The position numbers and the translations under genes were made by a program. From NCBI GenBank assembly GCA_031289095.1, contig JAITQD010000105.1:38293-102292 (forward strand): a stretch of DNA of 64,000 bases, in the 5' to 3' direction. This DNA is from Azoarcus sp. Its GTDB lineage: Bacteria > Pseudomonadota > Gammaproteobacteria > Burkholderiales > Rhodocyclaceae. The notes under the pieces are model-generated. The model was not told the DNA's origin. It ran no database searches and saw only the letters and a program-made list of their open reading frames with translations. Below, piece by piece: positions 46,062 to 56,088 of the stretch; the first letter of the stretch is position 1, and each line of letters begins with the position of its first letter.

Positions 46062-46694
46062 TTAATTGCGTCTGGCGCGTGCGATCAGGCTGCTGAGTTC
46101 ATCGAGCACGGCTTGGTGGCCGCCCGTCAGGGAGGCCGAGGTCACGAAGCGCCCACCCACCGCCAGTGTGGGCACGCCTTCGATCTTGTAGGCCCGGGTG
46201 AGTTGCAGGGCACGCCGCACCTGGGTCTGCACGCCGAAAGATTTATAGACGCTCATGAACGCCTTGGCATCCACGCCCTGCTTTTCGGCCCAGGCGAGCA
46301 CTTCGTCTTCGCTGCCGGGGTTCAGGCGTTCGTTCTGGATGGCGATGAAAGCCTTTTTGTGCAGGACGTCGAGCAGCTTGCTGTCCAGAATCGTGTAGTA
46401 AAGGCGCGCTTCGCCCAGCCGCCTGGTGTCGCGCTCGCTCCAGATTGCTGGCACACGGGTGAAAACGGCGTCGGATGGCAGTTTTTTCAGCCATTCCTGG
46501 AGCATCGGGTCGAACTCTCGGCAATGCGGGCAGCCGTAATAGAAGAATTCGATCACCTCGATCTTGTCTTTCGCGTCGGTCTGCACCGGCGGGGTCAGTT
46601 CGATAAAGCGTTTTTCCTGCGCCGGGGCAAGGCCGGCCGATCCGGCAAGCAGCGCCAGCGCGCCTAGTTGACAAAGGGCGTCACGACGATTCAT
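46062..46694 (-). CDS. dsbA: thiol:disulfide interchange protein DsbA
   Basis: Periplasmic oxidase that introduces disulfides into exported proteins. Predicted 210 residues: signal peptide 1-25 (ending APA), thioredoxin fold with active site CPHC in FFYYGCPHCREF, a helical insert, and the cis-Pro motif KIEGVPTLAVGGRF. It follows the SPOR-domain gene by 42 bases. Its recycling partner DsbB is encoded at about 50.5 kb. Confidence 0.95.
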   Translation of the reverse strand: MNRRDALCQLGALALLAGSAGLAPAQEKRFIELTPPVQTDAKDKIEVIEFFYYGCPHCREFDPMLQEWLKKLPSDAVFTRVPAIWSERDTRRLGEARLYYTILDSKLLDVLHKKAFIAIQNERLNPGSEDEVLAWAEKQGVDAKAFMSVYKSFGVQTQVRRALQLTRAYKIEGVPTLAVGGRFVTSASLTGGHQAVLDELSSLIARARRN

Positions 46695-46736
46695 GTTGGT
46701 CCTTCCGGAGTGAACGAGTAATGCGGGCGCATGGCG

Positions 46737-47321
46737 TCAGTTGGACGAAACTTCGTCGGCGGTGAAGCCGTTCGAGGCCAGACGCGCCCGCATGGCTTTC
46801 ACGTCTTCACGATTGGTTAACGGGCCGATGCGGATGCGGTGCACGATGCGACCGTCGGGCAATTGCGCCCGCTGCGTGACGGGTTCCAGCCCCATCAGCA
46901 ACAATTGCGCCTTGAGGTCGTCGGCCTGTTCGGCGTTTTCAAATGCCCCCAGTTGAAGGTAGACCGTTTTTTCCGGGGGTTTTTGCGCCGGAGCGGGCGC
47001 CGGTTGCGGCTGCGCCTGGCCCGTGGGCGTCGCCACCGGGGCGCTTTCGCCCTTGGGCAGGGTGTTGAAAAAAGTGAAATCCGGTTTTTCCACCGGGCGG
47101 TCACCCGGCTTGCCCGGCAAGGCGGCCACCGGCGCGTCCGTTGGCGTCTGCCTGGTCGTGGCGGTTTGGGTGAACGGATTGTCGTTGCGGTTGAAAAACC
47201 ACACCGCGACGGCGACGATTGCCGCACCCAGGATCATGCCCACGAAAACGCCCATGATGGTTCCGCCCCGGCTACGTAGCGGCAGCGGGGAAGAATCTGG
47301 AATTCTGCGTTTGCGATTCAC
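46737..47321 (-). CDS. SPOR-domain cell-division protein (FtsN-like)
   Basis: Predicted 194 residues: basic cytosolic N terminus, one membrane helix (about 22-42), a Pro/Gln/Ala-rich periplasmic linker, and a C-terminal SPOR domain (about 117-190) beginning VYLQLGAFENAEQADDLKAQL and containing HRIRIGPLTNREDVKAM. SPOR domains bind denuded glycan at the septum. Lying just downstream of argS and upstream of dsbA matches a conserved betaproteobacterial arrangement. The essential helices of E. coli FtsN are not evident, so equivalence is inferred. Confidence 0.85.
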   Translation of the reverse strand: MNRKRRIPDSSPLPLRSRGGTIMGVFVGMILGAAIVAVAVWFFNRNDNPFTQTATTRQTPTDAPVAALPGKPGDRPVEKPDFTFFNTLPKGESAPVATPTGQAQPQPAPAPAQKPPEKTVYLQLGAFENAEQADDLKAQLLLMGLEPVTQRAQLPDGRIVHRIRIGPLTNREDVKAMRARLASNGFTADEVSSN

Positions 47322-47360
47322 GAGAAAAACTCCGTTCTTGCGGCAGCGGCGCGCTGCCCT

Positions 47361-49127
47361 TTACATCGAATCGGGAGCCGAAACGCCCAGCAGCGCCAGC
47401 CCGTTGGCGAGCGTCTGACGCACGGCGTCGGCCAATGCCAGGCGCGCCAGCCTGAGCGTTTCGTCTTCGACCAGCATGCGCTCGGCGTTGTACCAAGCAT
47501 GAAAACCGGACGCCAGTTCCCGCAAATAAAAAGCCACTTGGTGCGGCGCGTAATCGGTGGCTGCTGTCTGCACGACTTCGGGGAAAGCCGCCAGTTGTGC
47601 ACATAACCCCAGTTCCCGTTCGCTTTGCAGGGCTGCTGTGTCCGCCGCGCGCAGATCGTCCTGAGCTCCGCCCCATTTTCTCAAGGCGGAACAGGTGCGC
47701 GCATGCGCATATTGCACGTAGTACACCGGGTTGTCGCTGCTTTGGCTTTTGGCGAGATCGAGGTCGAAATCAAGGTGCTGGTCGCTCTTGCGGAGCACGT
47801 AGAAAAAGCGGCATGCGTCGTTGCCGACCTCGTTGCGCAGTTCGCGCAAGGTGACGAATTCCCCGGAACGCGTCGACATCGGGGTTTTCTGGCCGTTGCG
47901 ATAGAGCACCGCAAATTGCACCAGCGCCACGTCAAGCCGCTGCGGATCGAGTCCGAGCGCTGCGATTGCGCCCTTGACGCGCGGCACGTAGCCGTGGTGA
48001 TCCGCGCCCCAGATGTCGATCATGCGGTCGAAACCGCGTTCGTACTTGTTGAGGTGGTAGGCGGTGTCGGAGGCGAAATAGGTGTAGAGGCCGTTTTCGC
48101 GCTGCATGACGCGATCTTTTTCGTCGCCGAAGGCCGTGGAGCGGAACCACTTCGCGCCGTTCTGCGTGTAAACGTGGCCCGCTTTTTCGAGCCGGTCGAC
48201 GGCGCGCTCGACCAGTCCTGTGTCGAACAGGCTCCGCTCGGAGAACCACTTGTCGAAGCGCACGCCGAATTCCTGCAAATCGTCTCGACAATCGCCCAGT
48301 TGTTCGTTGAGGGCGAAGCCATGCACGAACGGGTAATCGTCGCCGAGCAGGCGCTTGGCGTTGGCGATCAGCGCATCAAGATGTTGTTCGCGCTGCGCTT
48401 TGGCTTCCTTGTCGTCGTCGCGCACGGACGGCGGCAGCCCTGGCGCGCCAGCGAGCACCTCGGCGGCGCTCACGCGCGCGTAGCGGTCACCATGGCCGTC
48501 GCGTAGGCCCTTGCCCATTTCCTTTACGTAGTCGCCCTGGTAGGCGTTGGGCGGAAATTCGACCTCGATGCCGAAAAGCGCCAGGTAACGCAGCCAGGTC
48601 GACAAGGCGAGAATGTCCATCTGCCGCCCGGCGTCGTTTACGTAATACTCGCGGCTCACCTCGAAACCGGCGAAAGCGAGCACCTCAGCGAGCGAAGCGC
48701 CATAGGCTGCGCCGCGCCCGTGCCCGACGTGCAGCGGCCCGGTCGGATTGGCCGAGACGAATTCGACCTGTACCTTCACGCCCTTGGCCGCGCCGCGCCC
48801 CCAGTCCTTGCCCTGCGCCAGCGCCTCGCCCACCACCGCCGTCTTCGCCGACGCAGCGAGGGTGAAGTTGATGAAGCCCGCACCAGCCACTTCGGCTTTC
48901 GCCACCCAGCCAGATGCCGGCAACTCGGCCAGCAGCAGCGCCGCCAGTTCGCGCGGATTGCGCCGCAGGGGCTTGGCAAGCTGCATGGCGATGTTGGTGG
49001 CGAAATCGCCGCGCCCAGACTGGCGCGGGCGTTCCAGCAGAATGGGAACGTTGGCGTGCCCAGGGGCCACGCTCTCAATGGCGTCGCGGAGCAGTTTGGT
49101 CAATAGAAGCTTGGGGTCGGCGCTCAT
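47361..49127 (-). CDS. argS: arginyl-tRNA synthetase
   Basis: Class Ia enzyme charging tRNA-Arg. Predicted 588 residues. Add-1 domain at the N terminus, HIGH-like motif in SANPTGPLHVGHGRGA, the IWGADHHGYVPRVKGA signature, and an ArgRS-type DALR anticodon-binding domain at the C terminus. The ATG at 49127 matches the family; the open frame upstream is unconserved. It leads the argS-SPOR-dsbA-PilZ series. Confidence 0.96.
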   Translation of the reverse strand: MSADPKLLLTKLLRDAIESVAPGHANVPILLERPRQSGRGDFATNIAMQLAKPLRRNPRELAALLLAELPASGWVAKAEVAGAGFINFTLAASAKTAVVGEALAQGKDWGRGAAKGVKVQVEFVSANPTGPLHVGHGRGAAYGASLAEVLAFAGFEVSREYYVNDAGRQMDILALSTWLRYLALFGIEVEFPPNAYQGDYVKEMGKGLRDGHGDRYARVSAAEVLAGAPGLPPSVRDDDKEAKAQREQHLDALIANAKRLLGDDYPFVHGFALNEQLGDCRDDLQEFGVRFDKWFSERSLFDTGLVERAVDRLEKAGHVYTQNGAKWFRSTAFGDEKDRVMQRENGLYTYFASDTAYHLNKYERGFDRMIDIWGADHHGYVPRVKGAIAALGLDPQRLDVALVQFAVLYRNGQKTPMSTRSGEFVTLRELRNEVGNDACRFFYVLRKSDQHLDFDLDLAKSQSSDNPVYYVQYAHARTCSALRKWGGAQDDLRAADTAALQSERELGLCAQLAAFPEVVQTAATDYAPHQVAFYLRELASGFHAWYNAERMLVEDETLRLARLALADAVRQTLANGLALLGVSAPDSM

Positions 49128-49309
49128 GGCACTCGAAAACAATGAAAGAAGCCGATTATAGCGGACGAATTGCTTCGTCTTCCGTCCGCGCAAGATTCAT
49201 GGATGCCTGCGGAATCGGTATGGCGGCATTTTCCAGATGCGCGCGATAGCATAGTTTGCGGCTATGAAGATAATGCGCACAAATCATTTGCACCCGGATG
49301 ACTTTTGCC

Positions 49310-49975
49310 ATGAACATGCAGCCGTTCCGTTTCGACCTTGTGCCTGCCATTCAAATAAACCAGACCAACGTGGCGAAAGCCACGGAAAAAGGCACACAGC
49401 CCACCCCCGATCCCAACAGAGGGCGCGAAACGGGCAAGGTGCGGTTTGCCTGCTTCGTTGCGGTTATCGCCGTGATCATTTTCGGCACCGCCGCGCCAGC
49501 GGCCCGGGGCGGTGAATCCGTCCCGGGCATGCTTTCCGGGCGGGTCGTCCGGGTCGCAGACGGCGATACTCTCACGCTGCGCGACGGGCATGGCGAGCGG
49601 ATCATCGTCCGTCTTGCCGAAATCGACGCTCCGGAGCACTGTCAGCCATTCAACCAGCGCTCGCGCGCCTCGCTGACCGAACTCACACTCAATCGCCGCA
49701 TCACGGTGAAAGTTCTCGACATTGATCGCTATGGCCGCAGCGTCGGCAGGGTCACGGTCGAAGGTGAGAGCGAAACTGTCAACCGTATCCAGCTTCGGCG
49801 CGGTCTGGCCTGGTTCTACGCCCGCTATGCCCGCGACAAATCCTTGCGTTTGCTGGAGCGGGAAGCCGCTCGCGCCAAGCTCGGGCTGTGGGCGGAAAAA
49901 AGCCCGACCCCGCCTTGGGACTGGCGTCGCCAGCACCCGCGCGGAACGAGGTGCCCGGCAGTGGCCGGTTCCTGA
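49310..49975 (+). CDS. thermonuclease-family (SNase-like) exported nuclease
   Basis: Staphylococcal-nuclease-fold protein. VRVADGDTLTL carries the calcium Asp, VRLAEIDAPEHCQPF the catalytic Arg and Glu, and DRYGRSVGRV the second catalytic Arg; TVNRIQLRRGLAWFYARYA is typical of the family. A hydrophobic segment (FACFVAVIAVIIFGTAAPA) precedes it. With the ATG at 49310 that segment is about 40 residues from the N terminus; starting at the GTG at 49439 would make it a normal signal peptide and shorten the protein to 178 residues, so the start is uncertain. Divergent from argS. Confidence 0.8.
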   Translation: MNMQPFRFDLVPAIQINQTNVAKATEKGTQPTPDPNRGRETGKVRFACFVAVIAVIIFGTAAPAARGGESVPGMLSGRVVRVADGDTLTLRDGHGERIIVRLAEIDAPEHCQPFNQRSRASLTELTLNRRITVKVLDIDRYGRSVGRVTVEGESETVNRIQLRRGLAWFYARYARDKSLRLLEREAARAKLGLWAEKSPTPPWDWRRQHPRGTRCPAVAGS

Positions 49976-50134
49976 GCATCGTCAGCGGGTCGCGCTGCTC
50001 TACGGGAACACGGAGCGGATGTCCGGTCTGCCGGGGGTGACGCTTTTCTCGGCCCTGAGCATGACTTCAGTCATGGCGGACGGTCGTATGGGAGTTACAA
50101 TCGAGCCGTTTCCAACCCGATGCCGAGCAGGGAC

Positions 50135-50440
50135 ATGGACTACGCTTCTCCACGGGATCGCCGCCTCGACCGCCGCATTCCCCTTGGTTGCGCTGCTTTC
50201 ATCCATTTGCACGATGGAGAAGAGATTGCGGCGGAGTGCATTGAATTGAGCGTGGGCGGCATGACGCTGCACGCACACTATGTGCCAGGCGAAGGTGAGG
50301 TGATCGAGATCGCCATCGCATCGCCGAACGACCGGATGACGCGTCCACCCCTGGTGACGCGCCTGCGCGTGACCCGTTGCCACGCACTTCCGGACGGGCG
50401 CTACGAAATTGGCGGAGCCATCGTCCGCGTCGTCGGCTGA
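50135..50440 (+). CDS. small PilZ-domain protein
   Basis: Predicted 101-residue single PilZ domain. RRLDRRIPLGC gives the RxxxR element and IELSVGGM the second c-di-GMP-binding element, with Glu in the first position rather than Asp or Asn. The start at 50135 has AGCAGGGAC upstream; an ATG five codons earlier lacks a ribosome site. It is convergent with dsbB (16 bases). With the PilZ protein at 45.5-46.0 kb it is the second possible c-di-GMP receptor in the window. Confidence 0.75.
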   Translation: MDYASPRDRRLDRRIPLGCAAFIHLHDGEEIAAECIELSVGGMTLHAHYVPGEGEVIEIAIASPNDRMTRPPLVTRLRVTRCHALPDGRYEIGGAIVRVVG

Positions 50441-50456
50441 GGCGTCCTGGCGCGCT

Positions 50457-50978
50457 TCAGCGCGCTGTGCGGTGCAGGATCAGCCACAGTGTGACAATTA
50501 CGGCGCCGCTGAAGGTGACAAGCCCCCAGTTGGCGATTGACAGGCCAAGGAAGGTCCAGTCGACTGCGCTGCAATCGCCTGCGCCGTGGAATAGCTTCGG
50601 CAGCAGTTCGGTGAGCGGAAAACTCTCCAGCAGGTATTCGAGGCCGGGGCCGCATTCCGGAATGGCAGGCGGATTCAGTTGCAGCCAGCTCTGGCGGGCG
50701 GCGACGCCGCCTCCGGCCAGGGCGGCGAGGGTGACGAGCGAGCCGTAAATGCGCGGGCCGCGCCCGTGGATGGCGGCGGCCAGCGCGATGAGACCTACAG
50801 CCAGCAAGCCATAACGCTGCATGATGCACATCGGGCAGGGTTCGAGTCCTTTCACGCCTTGCAGATAGAAGATACCGAAGCACAATTCGCCCACGCACAG
50901 TGCGCAGAGAGCCAGGAAGTACGGACGGAAAGGCGGACGCAGAAACAGCATGGCGGCAGGTTTTGAAAGGAAAGTCAT
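50457..50978 (-). CDS. dsbB: disulfide bond formation protein DsbB
   Basis: Inner-membrane quinone reductase that reoxidises DsbA. Predicted 173 residues with four helices. The first periplasmic pair is CPMC in [14 protein letters not shown]; the second pair is in [12 protein letters not shown] and [10 protein letters not shown]. The Met at 50978 was chosen; one at 50951 would also precede the first helix. It forms a functional pair with DsbA encoded about 4 kb away. Confidence 0.93.
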   Translation of the reverse strand: MTFLSKPAAMLFLRPPFRPYFLALCALCVGELCFGIFYLQGVKGLEPCPMCIMQRYGLLAVGLIALAAAIHGRGPRIYGSLVTLAALAGGGVAARQSWLQLNPPAIPECGPGLEYLLESFPLTELLPKLFHGAGDCSAVDWTFLGLSIANWGLVTFSGAVIVTLWLILHRTAR

Positions 50979-51076
50979 CCGCGCATTGTAGGCGAATGCC
51001 TCCATTCGGTCAGCCGCTTTCTCAAACCGCTCGGCATGGGTTAAAGTGCGCCTCCCACACCGTTACGAGATCAACA

Positions 51077-51676
51077 ATGAACATCCTGCAAATCACTTCC
51101 AGCGTCCAGCTTGAAAGAAGCCACTCGTCCCGCATCGCCGGGCTTGTCGTCGCCCGCCTGCGCGAGCTTCACCCCGAGGCGAAAGTCACCGCGCGCGATC
51201 TGGGACGGCATCCGTTGCCGCCACTCGACGTCGCGGCAGTGGCGGCGCTGTTTACGCCAGTGGACAAACGCACCCCCGAACAGGCGGCGCGGGTGGCGCA
51301 CGACGACGCGCTGATCGCCGAACTCCATGCCGCCGACGCGCTGGTGCTCGGCGTGCCGATGTACAACCTTGGCATTCCGGTGCAATTCAAGGGCTGGATT
51401 GACGCCGTGAGCCGCGCCGGGGTGACGTTTCGTTACACCGCGACCGGCCCCGAAGGGCTGGTGAAGGGCAAAAAGGTCTACGTGGTGCTGTCGCGCGGTG
51501 GGCGATACCGCGATACCGCGCTCGATACCCATGCGCCCTATCTGAAAGTGGTGCTCGGCTTCCTCGGCATGACCGACGTGCAATTCATCTACGGCGAAGG
51601 TTTTGCCATGGGCGAGGAAGCCGCGCGTCAGGCCGATGTCGAAGCCGAGGCGCAGATCGCGGCCTTGTTCGGCTAA
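51077..51676 (+). CDS. azoR: FMN-dependent NADH-azoreductase
   Basis: Flavodoxin-fold quinone/azo reductase that acts as an FMN dimer. Predicted 199 residues. The phosphate-binding loop [15 protein letters not shown], the [25 protein letters not shown] motif and LSRGGRYRD are diagnostic for AzoR. The ATG at 51077 matches the family start MNILQI. It converges with the class II aldolase gene (37 bases). Physiologically it probably reduces quinones to limit oxidative stress. Confidence 0.93.
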   Translation: MNILQITSSVQLERSHSSRIAGLVVARLRELHPEAKVTARDLGRHPLPPLDVAAVAALFTPVDKRTPEQAARVAHDDALIAELHAADALVLGVPMYNLGIPVQFKGWIDAVSRAGVTFRYTATGPEGLVKGKKVYVVLSRGGRYRDTALDTHAPYLKVVLGFLGMTDVQFIYGEGFAMGEEAARQADVEAEAQIAALFG

Positions 51677-51713
51677 ACGCGCGGACGGGCCGCCAGACGC
51701 CGGTTCGCCCGTT

Positions 51714-52355
51714 TCAGTCCCGCCGGGGGCGTCCGTACCAGCGGAAGCGGTCGAGCGCCTCGGCCATTTCCGCCGCCGCCAGCAAGACCGGCGGCCCGAT
51801 CTGGCAGGTACGCCAGTATTGTTCACACAGGGTCTCGAAGTCGATGGCCTGCGCCAGGGCATGATCGAGGTTGTGACCGTGGACGATCATGCCGTGGTTG
51901 GCGAGCAGACAGGCGCTGCGTCCGGCGAGCGCGGCCAGCGCGTTTTCTGACAACGCCGCAGTGCCGAAGGCGGCGTAAGCCGCGCAACGTACGCTGTCGC
52001 CGCCGAAGCGCGCGATCATGTAGTGGAAAGGCGGAATGTCGGCGCGTTGGCAGGCCAATGCCGTGGCGAAAGGCGAGTGGGCATGGATGACTGCGCCAGC
52101 ATCGGGAAAGGCGGCGTAAATGTCGCGGTGGATGCGCCACTCGGACGAAGGCGTAATCGTGGCGGCGTGCTGGCCGTCCATCTTCATCGCCACCATGTCG
52201 GCGGCCTCGCACTGTTCTGGCGGCAGGCCGCTGGGGGTGACGATGAAGCCGTCGCCGTGGCGCGCGCTGACGTTGCCCGACGCGCCGGCGTTGAGGCGGC
52301 ACGCCGCTGCTGCGCGGGCCGTGGCGAGCAGGGTGGCGGCGAGTTCGCCGTTCAT
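51714..52355 (-). CDS. class II aldolase (FucA/Ald2-like), partner of mtnA
   Basis: Zinc-dependent aldolase of 213 residues. GNVSARHGDGFIVTPSG, the zinc ligands in VIHAHSPFA and ANHGMIVHG, and the closing LCEQYWRTCQIGPPVLL are FucA-like. It overlaps mtnA by four bases. In Rhodospirillum and some E. coli an MtnA-linked aldolase cleaves methylthioribulose- or deoxyribulose-1-phosphate to DHAP and an aldehyde (the DHAP shunt). Length and C-terminal sequence favour that over the larger dehydratase MtnB, but this is by inspection only. Confidence 0.8.
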   Translation of the reverse strand: MNGELAATLLATARAAAACRLNAGASGNVSARHGDGFIVTPSGLPPEQCEAADMVAMKMDGQHAATITPSSEWRIHRDIYAAFPDAGAVIHAHSPFATALACQRADIPPFHYMIARFGGDSVRCAAYAAFGTAALSENALAALAGRSACLLANHGMIVHGHNLDHALAQAIDFETLCEQYWRTCQIGPPVLLAAAEMAEALDRFRWYGRPRRD

Positions 52356-53416
52356 CCGGCGCTCCGCAGGAATTCGCCCAGGCAGGCAACGGTGACGACG
52401 CCGCGCTCGGTGATGAAGCCTGCGATGAGCGCCGCCGGGGTGACGTCGAAGGCCGGGTTGACGGCGCGCGCGCCAGCCGGTGCGAGCCGCAGCCGTTGCG
52501 GCTTGCCATCGCCGTTGCATCCGGTGACGGAGAGCACTTCTTCGCTGGTGCGTTCCTCAATGGGAATTGCTTCGCCGCTGGCGGCATGGGCATCGAAGGT
52601 CGACACGGGTGCGGCAACGTGGAACGGCGTGCCGGACTCCCGCGCCGCCAGCGCCTTCAGGTAGGTGCCGACCTTGTTGGCGGTGTCGCCGTTGGTGGCG
52701 ATGCGATCCGCGCCGACGATTACTGCATCGACTTCGCCGCGCGCGAGCAGCAGCCCGGCGGCGTTGTCGGCGATGAGGATGTGTTCGATGCCAGCGGCGG
52801 CGAGTTCCCAGGCGGTGAGCAAGCCCTGGTTACGTGGGCGGGTTTCGGAAACATGGACTTCGACTGCGATGCCAGCGGCCTTGGCCGCGTAAACCGGCGC
52901 AAGCGCCGTGCCCGCGCCCGCTGTGGCGAGCCAGCCTGCGTTGCAATGGGTCATCACCCGCAATGGTCGCCCGGCGCGAACGGGCAAGGCGCGCAGCAAG
53001 TCCAGACCATGAGCGCCGATGGCCTCGCATGTGGCGGCGTCCTCGTCCAGGATTGCGGCGGCTTCCGCCCAGGCCGCTTCGCGCCGCGTCCTGGCGGGGA
53101 GCGGACGCAGGCGCGCTTCCATGCGGGCCAGCGCCCAGGCGAGGTTCACCGCCGTGGGGCGCGTTGCCCGCAGCGCGGCGAGCGCGCGGTCAAGCGCGGC
53201 GTCGTCCGTTGCGGCAGTGACGGCGAGAGCGACACCATGGGCGGCGGCGACGCCGATGAGCGGCGCGCCGCGCACCCGCATCGCGGCAATGGCCTCGGTG
53301 GCGTCTTCCAGGGTCGTGAGCCGCCGTTCCACGCTGCGCCAGGGTAGCGCGGTTTGGTCGAGGATGACGACGCTTTCGCCATCGCGGCGCAGGGTGGGGA
53401 CAGGCTGAACGAACAT
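52352..53416 (-). CDS. mtnA: S-methyl-5-thioribose-1-phosphate isomerase
   Basis: Isomerises methylthioribose-1-phosphate to the ribulose form, in salvage of the by-product methylthioadenosine; some homologues also accept 5-deoxyribose-1-phosphate. Predicted 354 residues. MRVRGAPLIGVAAAHG, the catalytic Cys in MTHCNAGWLAT and the Asp in VIVGADRIATNGDTANKVGT are all present. No mtnK, mtnP or later methionine-salvage gene (mtnC, mtnD) is in the window. Confidence 0.94.
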   Translation of the reverse strand: MFVQPVPTLRRDGESVVILDQTALPWRSVERRLTTLEDATEAIAAMRVRGAPLIGVAAAHGVALAVTAATDDAALDRALAALRATRPTAVNLAWALARMEARLRPLPARTRREAAWAEAAAILDEDAATCEAIGAHGLDLLRALPVRAGRPLRVMTHCNAGWLATAGAGTALAPVYAAKAAGIAVEVHVSETRPRNQGLLTAWELAAAGIEHILIADNAAGLLLARGEVDAVIVGADRIATNGDTANKVGTYLKALAARESGTPFHVAAPVSTFDAHAASGEAIPIEERTSEEVLSVTGCNGDGKPQRLRLAPAGARAVNPAFDVTPAALIAGFITERGVVTVACLGEFLRSAG

Positions 53417-53493
53417 GGGGCGGCGGGAAGGAGGCAGACGTGACGGACTGTGCCAGCCGCCGCGCGGCGGTGCAAGACTTGCCGCGCGCTCCG

Positions 53494-54432
53494 TCAGAGC
53501 AGCGCATCCCTTGAAATGCCTCGCCGCCTGAGCATCTTGCGCAATTGCGCCAGGGCTTCGATCTGGATTTGCCGCACCCTTTCGCGCGTGATGCCGAGTT
53601 GGCTGGCGAGCTCTTCCAGGGTGAGCACTTCGCAGTCGTCAATGCCGTAGCGGTGGCGGATGACGAGGCGCTGTTTGTCGGCCAGGGCGGCGATCCAGTT
53701 CCGCAGCAGGGTTTCGACCTCTGCGTTCTGGATGATCGAATCGGGCGGGTCAATGCTGTCGTCAGCAAGCGATTCGCCCACCGACAGGGACGGGTCGATG
53801 TCGAGCGGCGCGTCGAGCGAAATGGCGCGCTCGTTGAGTGCGAGGATGGCGCGCACGTCATCGACGGGTTTGTCGAGGCAGGAGGCGATCTCGCTGGCCG
53901 ATGAACCGCCCTGGGTGCTGGCTTCGATCTGGCGCTGGGCGCGCACGATCTGGTTGAGTTCCTTGGAGACATGCACCGGCAGGCGGATCGTGCGCGACTG
54001 GTTCATGATCGCGCGTTCGACGTTCTGCCGTATCCACCAAGTCGCGTACGTGGAAAAACGGAAACCGCGTTCTGGCTCGAATTTTTCCAGGGCGTGGATG
54101 AGGCCGAGATTTCCTTCTTCAACCAGATCGAGCAGTGGAATGCCTCGGTTGAGGTAATGTTTGGCGATGTTGACCACGAGCCGCAGGTTGCACTCGATCA
54201 TGGTCTGGCGCGCCTTGAAATCGCCGCAACGCACCTGGCGGGTGAGCGCCGCTTCTTCTTCGGCGCTCAGGAGCGGGTTGATCCCGATCTCGCTCAGGTA
54301 ACGCTGGGTGGCGTCACTGAAAAATCCACTCTCACTGAGAGGCAATGGATGTTCGCCCGAAAATGCTTCTACTTCGGGAGGAAGATCCAGATCCTGGCAT
54401 TCGAGGCTATTGGGGTCGACCGGATCTTCCAT
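53494..54432 (-). CDS. rpoS: RNA polymerase sigma factor RpoS
   Basis: Stationary-phase and general-stress sigma factor of the sigma-70 family. Predicted 312 residues with region 1.2 ([21 protein letters not shown]), region 2 ([45 protein letters not shown]), region 3 and region 4 with the helix-turn-helix ([21 protein letters not shown]). It sits ten bases after nlpD, as in E. coli, where the main rpoS promoter lies within nlpD. Confidence 0.96.
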   Translation of the reverse strand: MEDPVDPNSLECQDLDLPPEVEAFSGEHPLPLSESGFFSDATQRYLSEIGINPLLSAEEEAALTRQVRCGDFKARQTMIECNLRLVVNIAKHYLNRGIPLLDLVEEGNLGLIHALEKFEPERGFRFSTYATWWIRQNVERAIMNQSRTIRLPVHVSKELNQIVRAQRQIEASTQGGSSASEIASCLDKPVDDVRAILALNERAISLDAPLDIDPSLSVGESLADDSIDPPDSIIQNAEVETLLRNWIAALADKQRLVIRHRYGIDDCEVLTLEELASQLGITRERVRQIQIEALAQLRKMLRRRGISRDALL

Positions 54433-54442
54433 GGCGCTCCAA

Positions 54443-55429
54443 TCACATGGGTGGCAAGTACTTCAGGGGATCGACCGGTTGTCCCTGTTTGCGTAACTCG
54501 AAATGCAGTTTGGGACGGTCGGTGTCGGTACTGCCAAGTTCGGCGATTTTTTGCCCCTTGGCGACCTTGTCCTTTTCTTTCACCAGTATGGCGCGATTGT
54601 GAGCATATGCTGTTAAATAATTGTCATCGTGTTTAATGATGATCATCATACCGAGGCCGCGCACGGCGCTGCCTGCATAGGCCACCTCGCCGCTTGCGGC
54701 AGCCAGAATCGGTGTGCCCGGTTTGCCAGCGATGTCGATGCCGCGATTGCGCAGTTTGGAATCTCCGCCCGCGTCGCTGAAGGTGGCGACGATTTCGCCC
54801 TTGACCGGCCATATCCAGCCTGTATCGGCAGGCGTCGACGCGACCGGTGGCGCGGCGGGTGCGGTTGGCGCGGCGGCGCCCGCAGCCGAGGCGGCGTCGG
54901 TCGCGGGGGGCGGCGTCCCTTCCGCCGCAGCATCCTGCCCCGGTGCGCGCAGGCGCGCCCAGGCTTCGTCCGAATACGCCTCCTTGCCGCCGAGCGGTTC
55001 GCGCTTGACGACGGGAAGCTCCACCGCACTGGGCGCGGCTGGAATCGTTCCGACCGTCACGCCTGGCGACGGCGTCACCGGGATCGTCTCGGCGTCCGGG
55101 CGCGCACTGCCGCCGGGCGAGACACGCAGCGTTTGCCCGACTTCGAGCTGTTCCGGGCGGGAGAGATTGTTCCAGGCGATGAGTTCTTGCACCGGGACGC
55201 CGTAGCGGCGCGAGATTGCGTACAGTGTTTCGCCCTGGCGCACGACGTGCTCGCCCGCATGGGCGAGCGCTGCCGGTGCGTTGGCGTTGACCGCTGGTGC
55301 GTTGACCGCCGCTCCTGGCCTGGCATCGCGCACCGGCGCAGTGCCCGTATGGGTACACCCCGCCGCCAGCGCGAGCGAACCGAGCAGTCCCGCTAAGGCA
55401 AGGTGTTTCACGAATATCTCCTTGTTCAT
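54443..55429 (-). CDS. nlpD: NlpD-type lipoprotein, amidase activator
   Basis: Predicted 328-residue lipoprotein: signal with lipobox ALAAGC (Cys25), LysM domain (about 60-103, beginning [17 protein letters not shown]), Pro/Ala-rich linker, and a C-terminal LytM/M23 domain ([16 protein letters not shown] to [10 protein letters not shown]). The LytM domain has lost the first zinc ligand (GIDIAGKPG instead of the usual H-bearing motif), as in E. coli NlpD, the activator of AmiC. It overlaps pcm by four bases and precedes rpoS. Confidence 0.93.
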   Translation of the reverse strand: MNKEIFVKHLALAGLLGSLALAAGCTHTGTAPVRDARPGAAVNAPAVNANAPAALAHAGEHVVRQGETLYAISRRYGVPVQELIAWNNLSRPEQLEVGQTLRVSPGGSARPDAETIPVTPSPGVTVGTIPAAPSAVELPVVKREPLGGKEAYSDEAWARLRAPGQDAAAEGTPPPATDAASAAGAAAPTAPAAPPVASTPADTGWIWPVKGEIVATFSDAGGDSKLRNRGIDIAGKPGTPILAAASGEVAYAGSAVRGLGMMIIIKHDDNYLTAYAHNRAILVKEKDKVAKGQKIAELGSTDTDRPKLHFELRKQGQPVDPLKYLPPM

Positions 55430-56088
55430 TCCGTCCCCGTCAGCAATGGCACGAAGCGCACGGCCTCGTGCCAACTTTCCCTGAAACTGTTTCCTTGCCG
55501 TTCGATCAGCATCAGGCGCTGGTCGACGTTTCCAACCGGAATCAATAATCTGCCTTCTGGCGCAAGTTGTTCCTTCAGCGCCGGCGGCACCGTCAAACCG
55601 CCCGCCGCCACGATAATGGTATCGAAAGGCGCGGCTTCCGGCAGCCCCTGTGTGCCATCGCCGCACTTCAACCGCAAGTTGGGCAAGCGCAGCGTCCGCA
55701 AGTTTTCCCGCGCCCGATCAAGCAGCACCCGCAGGCGTTCGATGGCGTAGACCTCGCTTGCCAGCATCGAGAGCACTGCGGCCTGGTAGCCGCAGCCTGC
55801 GCCGATTTCCAGCGTGCGGCCCAGTTCCCGATCTTTGCACAGGATTTCGATCATGCGCGCGACGACATAAGGTTGCGAGATTGTCTGCTGCAAGCCGATC
55901 GGCAGGGCGCTGTCGTCGTAGGCGTTGAAGGCCAGCCCTTTTTCGACGAACTGGTGGCGCGGAATCGCCGCCATCGCGGCGAGCACTCTTTCGTCGCGGA
56001 TGAGTTGGTTCCGCAGACGGGCGACCATCCGCGCCCGGGCGCGGGCGGCATTGGGCGTGCGCGGAGAAGCCGCTGCCGCGCAACTCAT
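55426..56088 (-). CDS. pcm: protein-L-isoaspartate O-methyltransferase
   Basis: SAM-dependent enzyme that starts repair of isoaspartyl residues in aged proteins. Predicted 220 residues. [23 protein letters not shown] and [12 protein letters not shown] are conserved substrate-side motifs; the SAM site is [17 protein letters not shown]. The start at 56088 overlaps the surE stop by four bases; the open frame further upstream is a shadow of surE. Order surE-pcm-nlpD-rpoS is the classical one. Confidence 0.95.
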   Translation of the reverse strand: MSCAAAASPRTPNAARARARMVARLRNQLIRDERVLAAMAAIPRHQFVEKGLAFNAYDDSALPIGLQQTISQPYVVARMIEILCKDRELGRTLEIGAGCGYQAAVLSMLASEVYAIERLRVLLDRARENLRTLRLPNLRLKCGDGTQGLPEAAPFDTIIVAAGGLTVPPALKEQLAPEGRLLIPVGNVDQRLMLIERQGNSFRESWHEAVRFVPLLTGTE

